DNA of 64,000 nt from Rhizobium sp. C4 (GTDB lineage Bacteria > Pseudomonadota > Alphaproteobacteria > Rhizobiales > Rhizobiaceae): contig NZ_JAJNCX010000011.1 of the NCBI RefSeq assembly GCF_021026315.1, positions 38,918 to 102,917 of the forward strand. The letters are read 5' to 3'. Below are positions 17,256-26,334 of the stretch, piece by piece. The notes below the pieces were generated by a model. It worked only from the letters and a program-made list of their open reading frames with translations, did no database searches and was not told the DNA's origin. A program made the translations under genes and the position numbers. The stretch's first letter is position 1. Every line of letters begins with the position of its first letter.

Positions 17256-18632
17256 ATGTGGAATGCGCGCATTGTCGGCGATGGCCGGCTGAAATATGTT
17301 GGTCTGGCAGATGCTCTGGAAGAGGACATCCGGGCGGGCAGGCTTGCCTCGGGCGAGCGCTTGCCGCCGCAACGTTCTATTGCCGAGGCGCTTGGCGTCG
17401 ACCTGACGACGGTGACCCGGGCCTTCAACGAGGCACACCGCCGCGGGCTGATCGAAGCGCAGATCGGCCGGGGGACCTTCGTCAGGGACCACGCGGGCCC
17501 GCGCGCTTCGAAGGCGCGCCCCGCCGCACTCGATCTCGGCATGAACATTCCCTGCCAGCCGCAGATCATCGATTTTCAGCGGCTGATCCCCAAGGGCGTC
17601 GCTGAGGTGCTGGCGAGCAGCAAGGGGTTGATGAACCTGCATTATCAGGACAGTGCAGGTGCCGAGCCCGACCGGCAGGCGGGAACCCGTTGGCTCCGGC
17701 AGCGGATCGAGACCGTGGATTTCGATCGCGTCGTCGTGGCGGCCGGCGCCCAGAGTGCGCTTTATGCGGTCTGCGAGCTCCTGCTGTCGCGCGGTGAGGC
17801 CATCGCCGCCGGCGAATTCACCTATCCCGGGTTGAAGGCGGTCGCAGCCCAGATGCGCCTCGTCGTCGATCCGATCGCCATGGATGACGAGGGGCTGATC
17901 CCCGAGGATTTCGAGCGCAGCTGCCGGGTCAGGCCGCCGAAGCTGCTCTACGTGATCCCCAATATCGACAACCCGACGGCTGCAACGATGCCTGAAGCCC
18001 GGCGGGTGGCGATCGTCGACATTGCGCGCCGCTACGGCGTGACGATCGTGGAAGACGATCCCTACGGTCCCCTTCTCGATGCGCCACTCCGCAGCTTTGC
18101 CGATCTCATGCCCGAGGCGACCTGGCATATTGCGACACTCTCCAAATGTGCGACGCCGGCGCTGCGGGTCGCCTATGTCCTCGTGCCGAAGGCTGTCGAC
18201 GCGCTTAAGCTCGCCTCCGTGACCAGAGCCATGATGCTGATGGCCCCTCCCCTCATGTCGGCACTCGCCAGCAGCTGGATCATGGATGGGACGATGGCGG
18301 AGGTGACGGCGGCGATCCGGCAGGAGGCGCGGGCACGGCAGACACTTGCGTCTTCGCGGCTCGGCGCCTTCGGTCGGTCTGCCGGCACGGCCGGCCACCA
18401 TCTCTGGCTCCGCCTGCCCGGCGGCCAGCGCGCGGACGATCTGGTCGAGGCGGCGTTGCGCGCGGGCCTGCTGATCGTCGCAAGCTCCGCCTTTGCCGTC
18501 GGGACGTGCCCGACGGAGGCGGTCAGGATCTCCCTTGGCGTTGCCTCCGACCGCGCCGAGCTGGAGGACGGATTGAACCAGCTTGCCGCTCTTGTCATGC
18601 AGCCCGCCGCGCTTGCGCGGGCGATCGTCTAA
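17256..18632 (+). CDS. MocR-type transcriptional regulator (GntR domain fused to PLP aminotransferase fold)
   Basis: A 458-residue fusion. Residues about 12-75 form a GntR winged helix (LADALEEDIRAGRL..GERLPPQRSIAEALGVDLTTVTRAFNEA..RGLIEAQIGRGTFV). The remainder is a fold-type-I aminotransferase domain with the PNIDNPTAATM and VEDDPYG blocks and the PLP-binding lysine in TLSKCATPALRVAY. MocR proteins use PLP or its adducts as effectors to control vitamin B6, GABA or amino-sugar genes. The start at ATG 17256 follows the operator and a TAGGG sequence. No B6 gene lies adjacent, so the target is unknown. Confidence 0.9.
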   Translation: MWNARIVGDGRLKYVGLADALEEDIRAGRLASGERLPPQRSIAEALGVDLTTVTRAFNEAHRRGLIEAQIGRGTFVRDHAGPRASKARPAALDLGMNIPCQPQIIDFQRLIPKGVAEVLASSKGLMNLHYQDSAGAEPDRQAGTRWLRQRIETVDFDRVVVAAGAQSALYAVCELLLSRGEAIAAGEFTYPGLKAVAAQMRLVVDPIAMDDEGLIPEDFERSCRVRPPKLLYVIPNIDNPTAATMPEARRVAIVDIARRYGVTIVEDDPYGPLLDAPLRSFADLMPEATWHIATLSKCATPALRVAYVLVPKAVDALKLASVTRAMMLMAPPLMSALASSWIMDGTMAEVTAAIRQEARARQTLASSRLGAFGRSAGTAGHHLWLRLPGGQRADDLVEAALRAGLLIVASSAFAVGTCPTEAVRISLGVASDRAELEDGLNQLAALVMQPAALARAIV

Positions 18633-18685
18633 ACAGCCGTGTCCGACGACATGGCGTCAATCAAGAACCAGGAATAGTCAAAGCG

Positions 18686-18919
18686 ATGGATTGGGTCCCG
18701 ATAGTCCTCATTGTGTTCAAGGTCGCCGTGCTGGCCGTGGGCATGTTCTTTTCCATCAAGTGGCATTACGACCAGGACAAGTCGCGAAAGCCCGTCAATA
18801 TCCTCAGGGTCGTGCTGGAGGTCGCGGTCTATGTCCTGATGATCGTGATCCTCTTCTCGCTGGTCTATGCGCTCTTCCGCCATTTCCATCTGCTGCCCGC
18901 CGGTCTCGACTTCTTCTGA
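18686..18919 (+). CDS. Small two-helix membrane protein, unknown function
   Basis: A 77-residue protein with two predicted membrane helices: VPIVLIVFKVAVLAVGMFF near the N-terminus and VVLEVAVYVLMIVILFSLVY near the middle, joined by a charged loop (KWHYDQDKSRKP). The open frame extends upstream, but the ATG at 18686 is the first sensible start. It lies 53 bp after the MocR gene on the same strand and converges with the PAP2 gene. No family is recognised. Confidence 0.6.
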   Translation: MDWVPIVLIVFKVAVLAVGMFFSIKWHYDQDKSRKPVNILRVVLEVAVYVLMIVILFSLVYALFRHFHLLPAGLDFF

Positions 18920-18943
18920 GAAGGAGACGGGCAAGGCCTGATG

Positions 18944-19990
18944 TCAGGCGTTGCGCGGGCGGGACGTCGGCATCAGCGGCAGGCCATAGAAGCGGCTGCT
19001 GGCGATCCAGAAGGCGCTGACGAGGACGAGCGACACGTCGCCGTCGACGGCATAGTGCCAGCCGCTATAGATCGCGCCGTACTGGATGATGAGGGCATGG
19101 GTCCAGCCGAGCACGGCGCATCGGCGTCCGAAGCTGGTGAGGAACCAGGCCGACAGCGTCGCCACGGCCACATGCACGCTGGGGAAGGCGGAGATGCCTG
19201 ACGCGAACATGTAGTCCTTGTGGCGATAGGCATCGAGCAGATAATCCGCATAGTCCGTGATGTTGGAGATGTAGGGGTTGCTGAGGATCGCCGGCTTGAT
19301 ATGGGTGAACTGCTCCGTGCCGGGATAGAACTCCTTGTAGAAGATCGGGCCGACGGACGAGAACAGGGTTGCCACCAGCGTCCCCATGACGGCGTAGACG
19401 AAGAACAGGCCCCAGGCATAGCGCTGCAGCCGCGCGCCTTCGATGAACATCAGCCCGACCAGCACGCCGAAAAGCAGAACGGCCGGCCAGACGCGCGTAT
19501 AGAAGAAATCGACGATCAGCCCGGCCTGCAATGGCATTTCATGCATCGCCCGCCATGCGTTGCGGCCATAGAAGAAGCGGTCGATACCGGCGAGATAGGG
19601 ATCGGCGTAAAACGGAACGATATCCGGAATATTGATCTTGTAGGTCGTATAGGCGCTCAGTCCTAGGATGAACAGCATGAGGCCGCCGGCCATGAACCGT
19701 CCCCTCTCCCGCAGCTTGCACCGCACCTCGCCCAGCGGTCGATGCGGCGCCTTCAGCAAGCTTTCCACACAGAGCACCAGCACGATGAAGGCCAGCGAAA
19801 GGACAAGCGTTTGCGACGAGGTTGCAAGCACGAAGTGCCAATAGGCGTTCGGATCAAGAACGCCGGCGCCCAGCGTGTAAAGATTGATCGCAATCAGCAG
19901 GGGAAGCCATGACCGATCGGTCGTGCTGCGCGCCGGTGATCGCCTGGTGCCGGTTGTAGAAGCCGCCCTGAAAAACCCGGCCTCCAGCAT
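18944..19990 (-). CDS. PAP2-superfamily membrane phosphatase/phosphotransferase
   Basis: Polytopic inner-membrane protein of 348 residues. The PAP2 catalytic motifs are visible near the C-terminus: FPSVHVAVA (the PSGH-equivalent motif with its histidine) and SGWHYAVDGD (the HxxxD motif). This spacing and wording match the PAP2_3 (Aur1/inositolphosphotransferase-like) branch, which acts on lipid phosphates or transfers phospho-headgroups. The start at 19990 is preferred because AGGAAG lies 4 nt upstream; an in-frame ATG at 20041 has no ribosome-binding site. It is monocistronic, and a role in membrane lipid remodelling is the likely context. Confidence 0.87.
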   Translation of the reverse strand: MLEAGFFRAASTTGTRRSPARSTTDRSWLPLLIAINLYTLGAGVLDPNAYWHFVLATSSQTLVLSLAFIVLVLCVESLLKAPHRPLGEVRCKLRERGRFMAGGLMLFILGLSAYTTYKINIPDIVPFYADPYLAGIDRFFYGRNAWRAMHEMPLQAGLIVDFFYTRVWPAVLLFGVLVGLMFIEGARLQRYAWGLFFVYAVMGTLVATLFSSVGPIFYKEFYPGTEQFTHIKPAILSNPYISNITDYADYLLDAYRHKDYMFASGISAFPSVHVAVATLSAWFLTSFGRRCAVLGWTHALIIQYGAIYSGWHYAVDGDVSLVLVSAFWIASSRFYGLPLMPTSRPRNA

Positions 19991-20102
19991 CTTTCTTCCT
20001 GAAATATATAAGTCTTTTGGTTCCTCAAAATGGCGTTGCAACCCTTACGATTATATGAACGAAAGCGCGCGAAAACTCCCATAGGTTGAAATTTGTCGCT
20101 GA

Positions 20103-20140
20103 AACGAAAAGAGGCCGGCGCGGGAGCCCGCGTCGGCCTC
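20103..20140 (-). terminator. Rho-independent terminator of the lower-pathway operon
   Basis: GAGGCCGGCGCGGG and CCCGCGTCGGCCTC form a 14-bp stem with one mismatch at 20111-20140. On the minus strand the stem is followed by TTTTC, so it ends transcripts coming from the SDR gene at 20169-20951. Confidence 0.85.
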
Positions 20141-20168
20141 TGTCTTGTCCGGATGGCTGTGGGTACAC

Positions 20169-20951
20169 TTATTCCGGGAAAATCCCGGTTTCGGTGGCAA
20201 CGCGCCGATAGGCGGCACCGGCGGTGAAGCCGCCGTCGATGACGAAATCCTCGCCGGTGATGAAGCTCGAGGCATCGGACGACAGGAAGAAGACGAGATC
20301 GGCGATCTCTTCCGGCTTGCCGGCGCGCTTCAGCGGCGTGATCCCGATCATCGGCTTCAGATGCGGGCTGGATGCATTGAGCCCGGTAACGACGAGGCCG
20401 GGGCAGACAGCGTTGACGCGGATATTCTTCGGCGCCAGCTCCATGGCTGCACTCTTGGTCAGCCCGCGAAGGCCCCATTTGCTGGCCGTGTAGGCCGGGT
20501 CGTAATGGCCGGAATAGCCGCTGTTGGACGAGATGTTGACGATCGCGCCGCCGCCGCTTTCAGCCATCAGGGCGCTTGCCGCCTGGATGCCGAGGAAGGA
20601 GCCGGTGAGGTTGACGCGCAGGACCCGTTCCCAGGCTTCAAGCGATGTCGTCTCGACCAGCGTGCGGTTGATGATGCCGGCATTGTTGACCAGCACATCG
20701 AGCCGGCCCTTCCACGACTTCGCCAGATCGATCACAGCCGCCCAGCTTGCCGGGTCGGTGACGTCGAGGCGGATGAAGCGGGCCTCGCGGCCTTCCTTCG
20801 TCAGTTCGGCTGCCAGCGCCTCGCCCTCGTCCACGAGAACATCGGCGATGATGACAGCGGCACCCCTGGAGGCGAAGAGGCGGATTTCCGCCTCGCCCTG
20901 TCCGCGTGCGCCGCCGGTGACGATGACCAGCTTGCCTTCAAAATTGCTCAT
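20169..20951 (-). CDS. SDR-family NAD(P)-dependent oxidoreductase
   Basis: Classical short-chain dehydrogenase of 260 residues. It has the cofactor motif TGGARGQG (residues about 12-19), NNAG, the catalytic serine in NISSNSGYSG, and YTASK with the catalytic Tyr and Lys. DVTDPA after the second beta-strand and the acidic IIADV suggest NAD rather than NADP. Last gene of a seven-gene operon headed by the CoA-ester hydroxylase fusion, 3 bp after the FAH-family gene. It could oxidise a hydroxy intermediate released by the hydrolytic steps; the substrate is unknown. Confidence 0.92.
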   Translation of the reverse strand: MSNFEGKLVIVTGGARGQGEAEIRLFASRGAAVIIADVLVDEGEALAAELTKEGREARFIRLDVTDPASWAAVIDLAKSWKGRLDVLVNNAGIINRTLVETTSLEAWERVLRVNLTGSFLGIQAASALMAESGGGAIVNISSNSGYSGHYDPAYTASKWGLRGLTKSAAMELAPKNIRVNAVCPGLVVTGLNASSPHLKPMIGITPLKRAGKPEEIADLVFFLSSDASSFITGEDFVIDGGFTAGAAYRRVATETGIFPE

Positions 20952-20954
20952 GGC

Positions 20955-21803
20955 TCAGTCCCTTGCTGCAATCGTGTGTTGCGTCTGGTCGCCAAGACCC
21001 TCGATGCCGAGCGTCATGACCTGGCCCACCTTGAGGAAGACCGGCTCCGGCTTGATGCCGAGACCGACACCCGGCGGCGTGCCGGTGGCGATGATGTCGC
21101 CCGGCTCCAGCGTCATGAACTGGCTGATATAGCTCACCAGATGGCGCACACCGAAGATCATGTTGGCGGTCGTGCCGGTCTGGCGGCGCACGCCGTCGAC
21201 ATCGAGCCAGAGCTTGAGGTTCTGCGGGTCCGGCACCTCGTCGCGTGTCACCAGCCAGGGGCCGATGGGGCCGAACGTGTCGTGGCTCTTGCCCTTGGTC
21301 CATTGGCCGCCGCGCTCCGACTGGAAGGCGCGTTCGGAGACGTCGTTGACGACGCAATAGCCGGCGACATGGTCGAGGGCCTTGTCTTCGCTGACATATT
21401 TAGCCCGCGTGCCGATGACGATGCCGAGTTCGACTTCCCAGTCGGCCTTGACCGAGTTGCGCGGAATTTCCACGTCGTCATTCGGGCCGATGATGGCGCT
21501 GGTCGCCTTCATGAACAGGATCGGCTCTTCGGGCGGGGCCTTGCCGGTTTCCTTGGCATGGTCGCTGTAGTTGAGGCCGACGCAGATGAACTTGCGCGTG
21601 CCGGCAATGCAGGGACCGATCCTGCCGGGGGAAACCTCCGGCAGGCTCTTCGGGTCGATGGCGGCGATGCGGGCGAGGCCGGCATCCGACAGGGCCTCGC
21701 CGCCGAGATCGGCGACGATGCCCGACAGGTCGCGGACCTTGCCGTCGTTGTCGAGAAGGGCGGGCTTCTCGGCGCCCGCCGGACCATGACGCAGGAGTTT
21801 CAT
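20955..21803 (-). CDS. Fumarylacetoacetate hydrolase (FAH)-family protein
   Basis: A 282-residue member of the FAH superfamily, which hydrolyses C-C bonds in, or decarboxylates, 2-oxo-acid ring-cleavage products. Visible signatures include FICVGLNYSDHAKE, the metal-binding acidic pair in WEVELGIVIG, and the IIATGTPPGVG motif near the C-terminus. Its ATG overlaps the stop of the cupin gene (TGATG). In an operon with a cupin and a RidA homologue it is well placed as the hydrolase acting after ring cleavage, analogous to fumarylpyruvate or acylpyruvate hydrolases. The exact substrate is inferred only from context. Confidence 0.92.
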   Translation of the reverse strand: MKLLRHGPAGAEKPALLDNDGKVRDLSGIVADLGGEALSDAGLARIAAIDPKSLPEVSPGRIGPCIAGTRKFICVGLNYSDHAKETGKAPPEEPILFMKATSAIIGPNDDVEIPRNSVKADWEVELGIVIGTRAKYVSEDKALDHVAGYCVVNDVSERAFQSERGGQWTKGKSHDTFGPIGPWLVTRDEVPDPQNLKLWLDVDGVRRQTGTTANMIFGVRHLVSYISQFMTLEPGDIIATGTPPGVGLGIKPEPVFLKVGQVMTLGIEGLGDQTQHTIAARD

Positions 21804-22228
21804 CAGGCGCGCCGGTAACCGACGAGGATGGAATCGTCCACGTCCGGCAGGTTGATGACGATATTGTCCGGCGTACGCGTGGTCATCCAGACCAGCTCTT
21901 CCGTCGTCGACATGTTGACTTCGATATGCGGCCAGTAGGGCGGCACGAAGATGAAGTCGCCTTCTTCCATGTCGAGATATTCCTGCCAGTTCTCGCCGAA
22001 ATAGATGCGGGCCTTGCCCTTCAGCACATAGCCGCCGGTTTCGGCTTCGCCATGGTGATGCGGATAGGAGCGGTAGCCCGGATCGTTGGACACCTTGCCG
22101 AACCAGATCTTGGTGGCGGGCGTGTGCTGCGGGCCGACGCCCGAGATGCGGATGCAGCCGCCGGACTGGCCGGTGTTCTTGTCTTCCTGACCCTTGCGGG
22201 TGATGACGGGCATGACGGTATTGGACAT
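21803..22228 (-). CDS. Small cupin-domain protein, candidate ring-cleavage dioxygenase
   Basis: A 141-residue single-domain cupin. Motif 1 is intact (GYRSYPHHHGEAETGGYVLKG, giving the His-x-His and Glu metal ligands) and motif 2 supplies a further histidine (GDFIFVPPYWPHIEVN). A start at 22228 is chosen because AGGAGGAAACC precedes it. It is too short to be a classical gentisate 1,2-dioxygenase (about 340 residues), but monocupins of this size act as small dioxygenases, isomerases or binding proteins. Being followed by an FAH hydrolase and preceded by RidA makes a role in cleaving or processing an aminoaromatic ring plausible, not proven. Confidence 0.85.
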   Translation of the reverse strand: MSNTVMPVITRKGQEDKNTGQSGGCIRISGVGPQHTPATKIWFGKVSNDPGYRSYPHHHGEAETGGYVLKGKARIYFGENWQEYLDMEEGDFIFVPPYWPHIEVNMSTTEELVWMTTRTPDNIVINLPDVDDSILVGYRRA

Positions 22229-22284
22229 GGTTTCCTCCTGGGATTTGAGTGGTTTATGCACTTCCACGGGGATGGATGTATTTC

Positions 22285-22683
22285 TCAATCAGGAACGACG
22301 GCGAGCGCCTGGATCTCGATTTTCGCGCGGTCTTCCATCAGCGCGACCACCTGAACGGCGGCCATCGGCGGGAAGTGGCGGCCGATGATCTCGCGATAGG
22401 CTGCACCGATTTCGCGCATGCCCGACTTGTAGGCGTCACGGTCGGTGAAATACCAGGTCATCTGGATCAGGTGCTCGGGCTTGGCGCCGGCCTTTTCCAG
22501 AACGCTGACGATATTGATCAGCGTCTGGCGGACCTGGTCGACGAAATTGTCGGAATGGAACTGGCAGTTTTCGTCCCAGCCGATCTGGCCGCCGACCTGC
22601 ACAATGCGGCCGCGTGCCGAGATGCCGTTGGAATAGCCGACGGGCTTGGCCCAGCCATCGGGTTGAATGATTTCATGCCGCAT
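22285..22683 (-). CDS. RidA/YjgF-family enamine/imine deaminase
   Basis: A 132-residue RidA-fold protein (GRIVQVGGQIGWD near the N-terminus; QALAVVPD at the C-terminus in place of the usual IEI-A). RidA proteins hydrolyse reactive 2-enamines and 2-imines; in the 3-hydroxyanthranilate and 2-aminophenol pathways a family member is the 2-aminomuconate deaminase. Its position between a thioesterase and a cupin in an aminoaromatic operon therefore suggests that the ring-cleavage product retains an amino group. The canonical arginine of the RidA active site should be checked by alignment. It overlaps the thioesterase gene by 11 bp. Confidence 0.9.
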   Translation of the reverse strand: MRHEIIQPDGWAKPVGYSNGISARGRIVQVGGQIGWDENCQFHSDNFVDQVRQTLINIVSVLEKAGAKPEHLIQMTWYFTDRDAYKSGMREIGAAYREIIGRHFPPMAAVQVVALMEDRAKIEIQALAVVPD

Positions 22684-23092
22684 TTTCTTGCTCCAGATAA
22701 CGGGTCAGGCCAGCGCGGATATCGTCCGGCCAGGCGCGGGATTTGTGGTCTTCGGTGGAGGTCAGCACGATGCGCTGGCGCACCGTCCAGATGATGTCCT
22801 GGCCGACGCGGACATCGGTTTCCAGATCGAGCGACGAGCGGCCGATGTTGCGGACATGAACGGAGAAATCGAGCACGTCGCCATAGACGGCCGGCTTGAT
22901 GAACTGCAGGCTCATCGTCACGGTCGGCAGGCCGAGCCGGCGCTCGAACATGATTTCCTTCCAGGTGATGCCGAAGGAGGCAAACATCGCCTCGTTCACA
23001 TCGACCAGATAGGACAGATAGGCCGGGTGATAGGCGATCCCGGTCAGGTCGCAATCGCCGAAGCGCATCGGCTTGGATATCTTGAATGGCAT
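22673..23092 (-). CDS. Acyl-CoA thioesterase (4HBT/hotdog family)
   Basis: A 139-residue hotdog-fold thioesterase. The N-terminal block FGDCDLTGIAYHPAYLSYLVD matches the 4-hydroxybenzoyl-CoA thioesterase signature, in which the Asp near the start is catalytic. Lying directly behind an aromatic-CoA hydroxylase fusion and an SDR, it most likely releases the hydroxylated aromatic acid from CoA, as gentisyl-CoA thioesterases do in the salicylyl-CoA route. It is 27 bp downstream of the SDR gene. Confidence 0.92.
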   Translation of the reverse strand: MPFKISKPMRFGDCDLTGIAYHPAYLSYLVDVNEAMFASFGITWKEIMFERRLGLPTVTMSLQFIKPAVYGDVLDFSVHVRNIGRSSLDLETDVRVGQDIIWTVRQRIVLTSTEDHKSRAWPDDIRAGLTRYLEQENAA

Positions 23093-23119
23093 CTGGTTCC
23101 CTCTCAGGTTTCTTGTCTG

Positions 23120-23905
23120 TCAGCCCGCCAGCACTTCGCCGCCGGCGACCGCAATGGCCTGACCGTTGATCGATTGTGCGCCCGGACCCGCAAGCCATGC
23201 GACCGTGTCGGCCACCTCGTCGGGCTGTACGAGCCGTTGTTGCGGATTGTGTTTGGTGAATTCGGACAGCGCCGCTTCCGCCGTCCGGCCGGTCTTGGCG
23301 ACGATCGCCTCGATCGAGCGGGCGATGATCGGCGTATCGGTAAAGCCGGGGCAGACGGCATTCACCGTCACGCCGGTCTTGGCAAGTTCCAGCGCCAGCG
23401 CCCGCGTCAGGCCGACCACGCCATGCTTGGCGGCGCAATAGGCAGACACATAGGCATAGCCGGTCAGGCCAGCCGTGGAGGCGATGTTGATGATGCGCGC
23501 GCCATGGCCAAAGGCCTTGAGATCCGAAAGCGCCGCCTTCGTCACATTGAACACGCCCGTCAGGTCGACGCCGATGACCTTTTCCCAAAGGTCGAGCTCG
23601 GTCTTCTCGAAAGGCGCGCTCGGGGCCTCGCCGGCATTGTTGACGAGGATGGAGACGGGGCCGAATTTCGCCCGCGCCGCATCGAGCCCGCGCACAATCG
23701 CCGCAGGATTGGTTACGTCGACGCCGGAGACGGCGAGCGTCCGGTCAAGGCCGAGCTCGTTTGCCAGAGCCTCAAGCGGTTCGGCGCGCCGTCCGGCGAG
23801 CGTCAGCAGCGCGCCCTCGCCCGCAAGCCTGCGGGCAATGGCCGCCCCGATGCCGCTGCCGGCACCGGTGACGAGAACATGCCTGTCTTTCAGCGGCTGT
23901 GCCAC
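23120..23905 (-). CDS. SDR-family oxidoreductase (3-hydroxyacyl-CoA dehydrogenase-like)
   Basis: Short-chain dehydrogenase of 261 residues with the cofactor loop VTGAGSGIGAAIA, NNAGEAPSAP, the catalytic serine in NIASTAGLTG, and the active-site YCAAK. It resembles 3-hydroxyacyl-CoA and 3-hydroxybutyrate dehydrogenases by its FTKHNPQQRLVQPDEVA segment. It is separated by 7 bp from the hydroxylase-reductase fusion, so it probably acts on the CoA-bound product, either rearomatising or oxidising it, before the thioesterase. Confidence 0.92.
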   Translation of the reverse strand: MAQPLKDRHVLVTGAGSGIGAAIARRLAGEGALLTLAGRRAEPLEALANELGLDRTLAVSGVDVTNPAAIVRGLDAARAKFGPVSILVNNAGEAPSAPFEKTELDLWEKVIGVDLTGVFNVTKAALSDLKAFGHGARIINIASTAGLTGYAYVSAYCAAKHGVVGLTRALALELAKTGVTVNAVCPGFTDTPIIARSIEAIVAKTGRTAEAALSEFTKHNPQQRLVQPDEVADTVAWLAGPGAQSINGQAIAVAGGEVLAG

Positions 23906-23912
23906 GTCAGCC

Positions 23913-26228
23913 TCACTTCGCCGGTGTTGCCGAACGGGCGAGGTTCGCCTCGTACTGATACTTGCCCGACACGTACTGCTTCGGCCACGCCACGTTCTTC
24001 AGGCCGATCTTGGCCGCCTCGTGCAGCGCCCAGGCCGGGTCTGCCAGATGCGGACGCGCCACGGCGCAGAGATCGGCACGGCCGGCGGCGATGACCGAGT
24101 TCGCATGGTCGGCTTCCGAGATCGCGCCGACTGCGATGGTCGGGACATGGATCTCGTTGCGGATCTTGTCGGAGAATGGCGTCTGGAAGAGACGGCCATA
24201 GACCGGCTGTTCTTCCTTCCACACCTGACCCGACGAGCAGTCGATGAGGTCGGCGCCGGCATCCTTGAACATCTGGGCAAAGATAGCCGCATCTTCCGGC
24301 GTGTTGCCGCCTTCGAACCAGTCATGGCAGGAGAGGCGCACGGAGATCGGCTTGTCGGCCGGCCAGGCTTCGCGCACCGCCTTGAACACTTCCAGCGGAT
24401 AGCGTGCGCGGTTCTCGTGGCTGCCGCCATATTCGTCCTCGCGCCGGTTGGTCAGCGGCGACAGGAAGCTGGACATCAGATAGCCGTGGGCGGCATGGAA
24501 TTCGAGCCAGTCAACGCCGGCTTCCGCAGCGCGCTTGGTGGCGGCAACGAAATCGGCCTTGACGCGGTCCATGTCGGCCCGGTCCATCGCCTTCGGCACC
24601 TTGCTATGCTTGAGGTAAGGCAGCGCCGAGGCCGAAAGAAGCGGCCAGTCGCCGCTTTCCAGTGGCTGGTCGATGCCTTCCCAGGCAACCTTGGTTGCCC
24701 CTTTTCGTCCGGCGTGACCGAGCTGCATGGCGACCTTGGCATTGGAATTGCCATGGACAAAGGCGACAAGCCGCTTCCAGCCTTCCAGCTGTTCGTCGTT
24801 CCAGAGACCGAGGCAGCCGGGGGTGATGCGCGCATCGGGCGACACGCAGGTCATTTCGGCAAAGACGAGGCCGGCACCGCCCAGCGCACGGCTGCCGAGA
24901 TGGACCATGTGGAAGTCATCGAGCAGGCCGTCCTTGGCCGAATACATGGCCATGGGCGAGACGACGATGCGGTTCGGCAGCGTCAGGCCGCGCACCTTGT
25001 AGGGCGTGAACATCGGCGGCAGGCAGCGTTCGCCATCCTTGACATTGAGGCCCTGCTTGGCGGCAAACCAGCGTTCGTAGCCTTCCAGCCACGTCTTGTC
25101 GCGCAGGCGCAGGTTCTCGTGGCTGATGCGCTGCGAGCGGGTCAGCATGGAATACATGAACTGTTCCGGCTCCAGCGTGTCGGCATAGCGATGGCCGACG
25201 ACCTCGAACCACTCCATGGCGTTGCGCGCCGCATTCTGGATGCGGGCGACGTCGACGCGGCGGATTTCCTCGTAGGTGGCCAGAACGCCCGGAATGGCAT
25301 CCTTGCCGTGGCCGGCGATCTTGAACTGGTTGGCAAGCTCGATCGCGTCATCGATGGCGAGCTTGGTGCCCGAACCGATGGCGAAATGGGCGGTGTGGGC
25401 AGCGTCACCCATCAGCACGACATGCGAATTGCCGTTGAAATGGCTCCACTTGCCGCAGATGAGGCGGGTGAAGTTCAGCCAGGCAGAGCCGCGCAGATGC
25501 CGCGCATTGGTCATCAGCGACGAACCTTCGAGGCATTCGGAGAAGAGGCCTTCGCAGAACTTGATCGACTCGTCCTGCGACATCTCGCCGAGCTTGTGGG
25601 CCTGATAGGCCTCTTCGGTCGTCTCGACGATGAAGGTCGAGGTCTTGTCGTCGAACTTGTAGATATGCGCCTGGAACCAGCCGTGATCCGTCTTGCGGAA
25701 ATCGAAGGTGAAGGCGTCGAACAGCTTGTTGGTGCCGAGCCAGATATAGCGGTTCGGGCGAACCAGCATGTCGGGCTGGAAGATGTCGGCATATTTGTTG
25801 CGGACCTTCGAATTCAACCCGTCGGAGGCGATGATGAGATCGGCATCGGGGAAGTCGAGATCGCTGTCGACATCCGTCTCGAACTTGAGTTCGACGCCGA
25901 GCGCTTCGCAGCGGGCCTGAAGGATGTTCAGGAGCTTCTTGCGGCCGATGCCGACGAAGCCGTGGCCCGAGGTGCGCTGGCGCGTGCCCTTGAAGAGGAG
26001 TTCGATATCGTCCCAATGGTTGAACGAGTCTTCGATCTCGGCGGCACTTTCCGGGTCCCAGATGCGCATGGACTGCATGGTCGCATCCGAGAAGACGACG
26101 CCCCAGCCGAATGTGTCATAGGGCTTGTTCCGCTCGACCACGGTGATGTCGTGCTCGGGATGAAGCTTCTTCATCAGAAGTCCGAAATAGAGGCCAGCCG
26201 GGCCTCCGCCGATACAAACGATGCGCAT
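23913..26228 (-). CDS. Bifunctional salicylyl-CoA 5-hydroxylase / 2-aminobenzoyl-CoA monooxygenase-reductase
   Basis: A 771-residue fusion. Residues 1-390 are an FAD-dependent class A hydroxylase: GGGPAGLYF at the FAD-binding N-terminus, DGLNSKVR near 137, and GDAAHT at 274-279. Residues about 405-765 are an Old Yellow Enzyme-type reductase: [30 protein letters not shown] near 502, and [19 protein letters not shown] near 578. This exact domain order is known from 2-aminobenzoyl-CoA monooxygenase/reductase and from salicylyl-CoA 5-hydroxylases, which hydroxylate position 5 of an ortho-substituted benzoyl-CoA. It heads the operon running to 20169. No acyl-CoA ligase is nearby, so the CoA ester must come from another step. 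Confidence 0.93.
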   Translation of the reverse strand: MRIVCIGGGPAGLYFGLLMKKLHPEHDITVVERNKPYDTFGWGVVFSDATMQSMRIWDPESAAEIEDSFNHWDDIELLFKGTRQRTSGHGFVGIGRKKLLNILQARCEALGVELKFETDVDSDLDFPDADLIIASDGLNSKVRNKYADIFQPDMLVRPNRYIWLGTNKLFDAFTFDFRKTDHGWFQAHIYKFDDKTSTFIVETTEEAYQAHKLGEMSQDESIKFCEGLFSECLEGSSLMTNARHLRGSAWLNFTRLICGKWSHFNGNSHVVLMGDAAHTAHFAIGSGTKLAIDDAIELANQFKIAGHGKDAIPGVLATYEEIRRVDVARIQNAARNAMEWFEVVGHRYADTLEPEQFMYSMLTRSQRISHENLRLRDKTWLEGYERWFAAKQGLNVKDGERCLPPMFTPYKVRGLTLPNRIVVSPMAMYSAKDGLLDDFHMVHLGSRALGGAGLVFAEMTCVSPDARITPGCLGLWNDEQLEGWKRLVAFVHGNSNAKVAMQLGHAGRKGATKVAWEGIDQPLESGDWPLLSASALPYLKHSKVPKAMDRADMDRVKADFVAATKRAAEAGVDWLEFHAAHGYLMSSFLSPLTNRREDEYGGSHENRARYPLEVFKAVREAWPADKPISVRLSCHDWFEGGNTPEDAAIFAQMFKDAGADLIDCSSGQVWKEEQPVYGRLFQTPFSDKIRNEIHVPTIAVGAISEADHANSVIAAGRADLCAVARPHLADPAWALHEAAKIGLKNVAWPKQYVSGKYQYEANLARSATPAK

Positions 26229-26251
26229 GTGCCGTTCCCTTCATTCCAGAA

Positions 26252-26294
26252 ATTATTTTAAGTTTAAAGTATCGAGAGATGTTTTAAGCGTCAA
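26252..26294 (-). promoter_or_regulatory. Promoter of the aromatic-CoA operon with overlapping AT-rich box (copy 1)
   Basis: On the minus strand TTGACG (26294-26289) and TACTTT (26271-26266) are separated by 17 bp. Overlapping the -10 is the box ACTTTAAACTTAAAATAAT (26270-26252), which recurs upstream of three other catabolic operons in this window. Its position over the -10 suits a repressor site. Confidence 0.65.
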
Positions 26295-26334
26295 GTAAAA
26301 AATGCCGCCCTGTCATCCTGTCGCACTGATTTCT

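Noticed and set aside
16778..17569. Minus-strand frame in the gap before the MocR gene
   Set aside because: It runs across the operator and the MocR coding region antisense, lacks a ribosome-binding site and shows no domain.
20145..21818. A 557-codon plus-strand frame opposite the SDR and FAH genes
   Set aside because: Same type of shadow; both opposite-strand genes have full family signatures and ribosome-binding sites.
21803..22228. Calling the cupin a gentisate 1,2-dioxygenase
   Set aside because: At 141 residues it has a single cupin domain; gentisate dioxygenases are bicupins of about 340 residues. A ring-cleavage role is left as a hypothesis.
23475..26261. A 928-codon plus-strand frame across the aromatic-CoA hydroxylase and SDR
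   Set aside because: Antisense shadow of two genes with complete catalytic motifs; no domain of its own.
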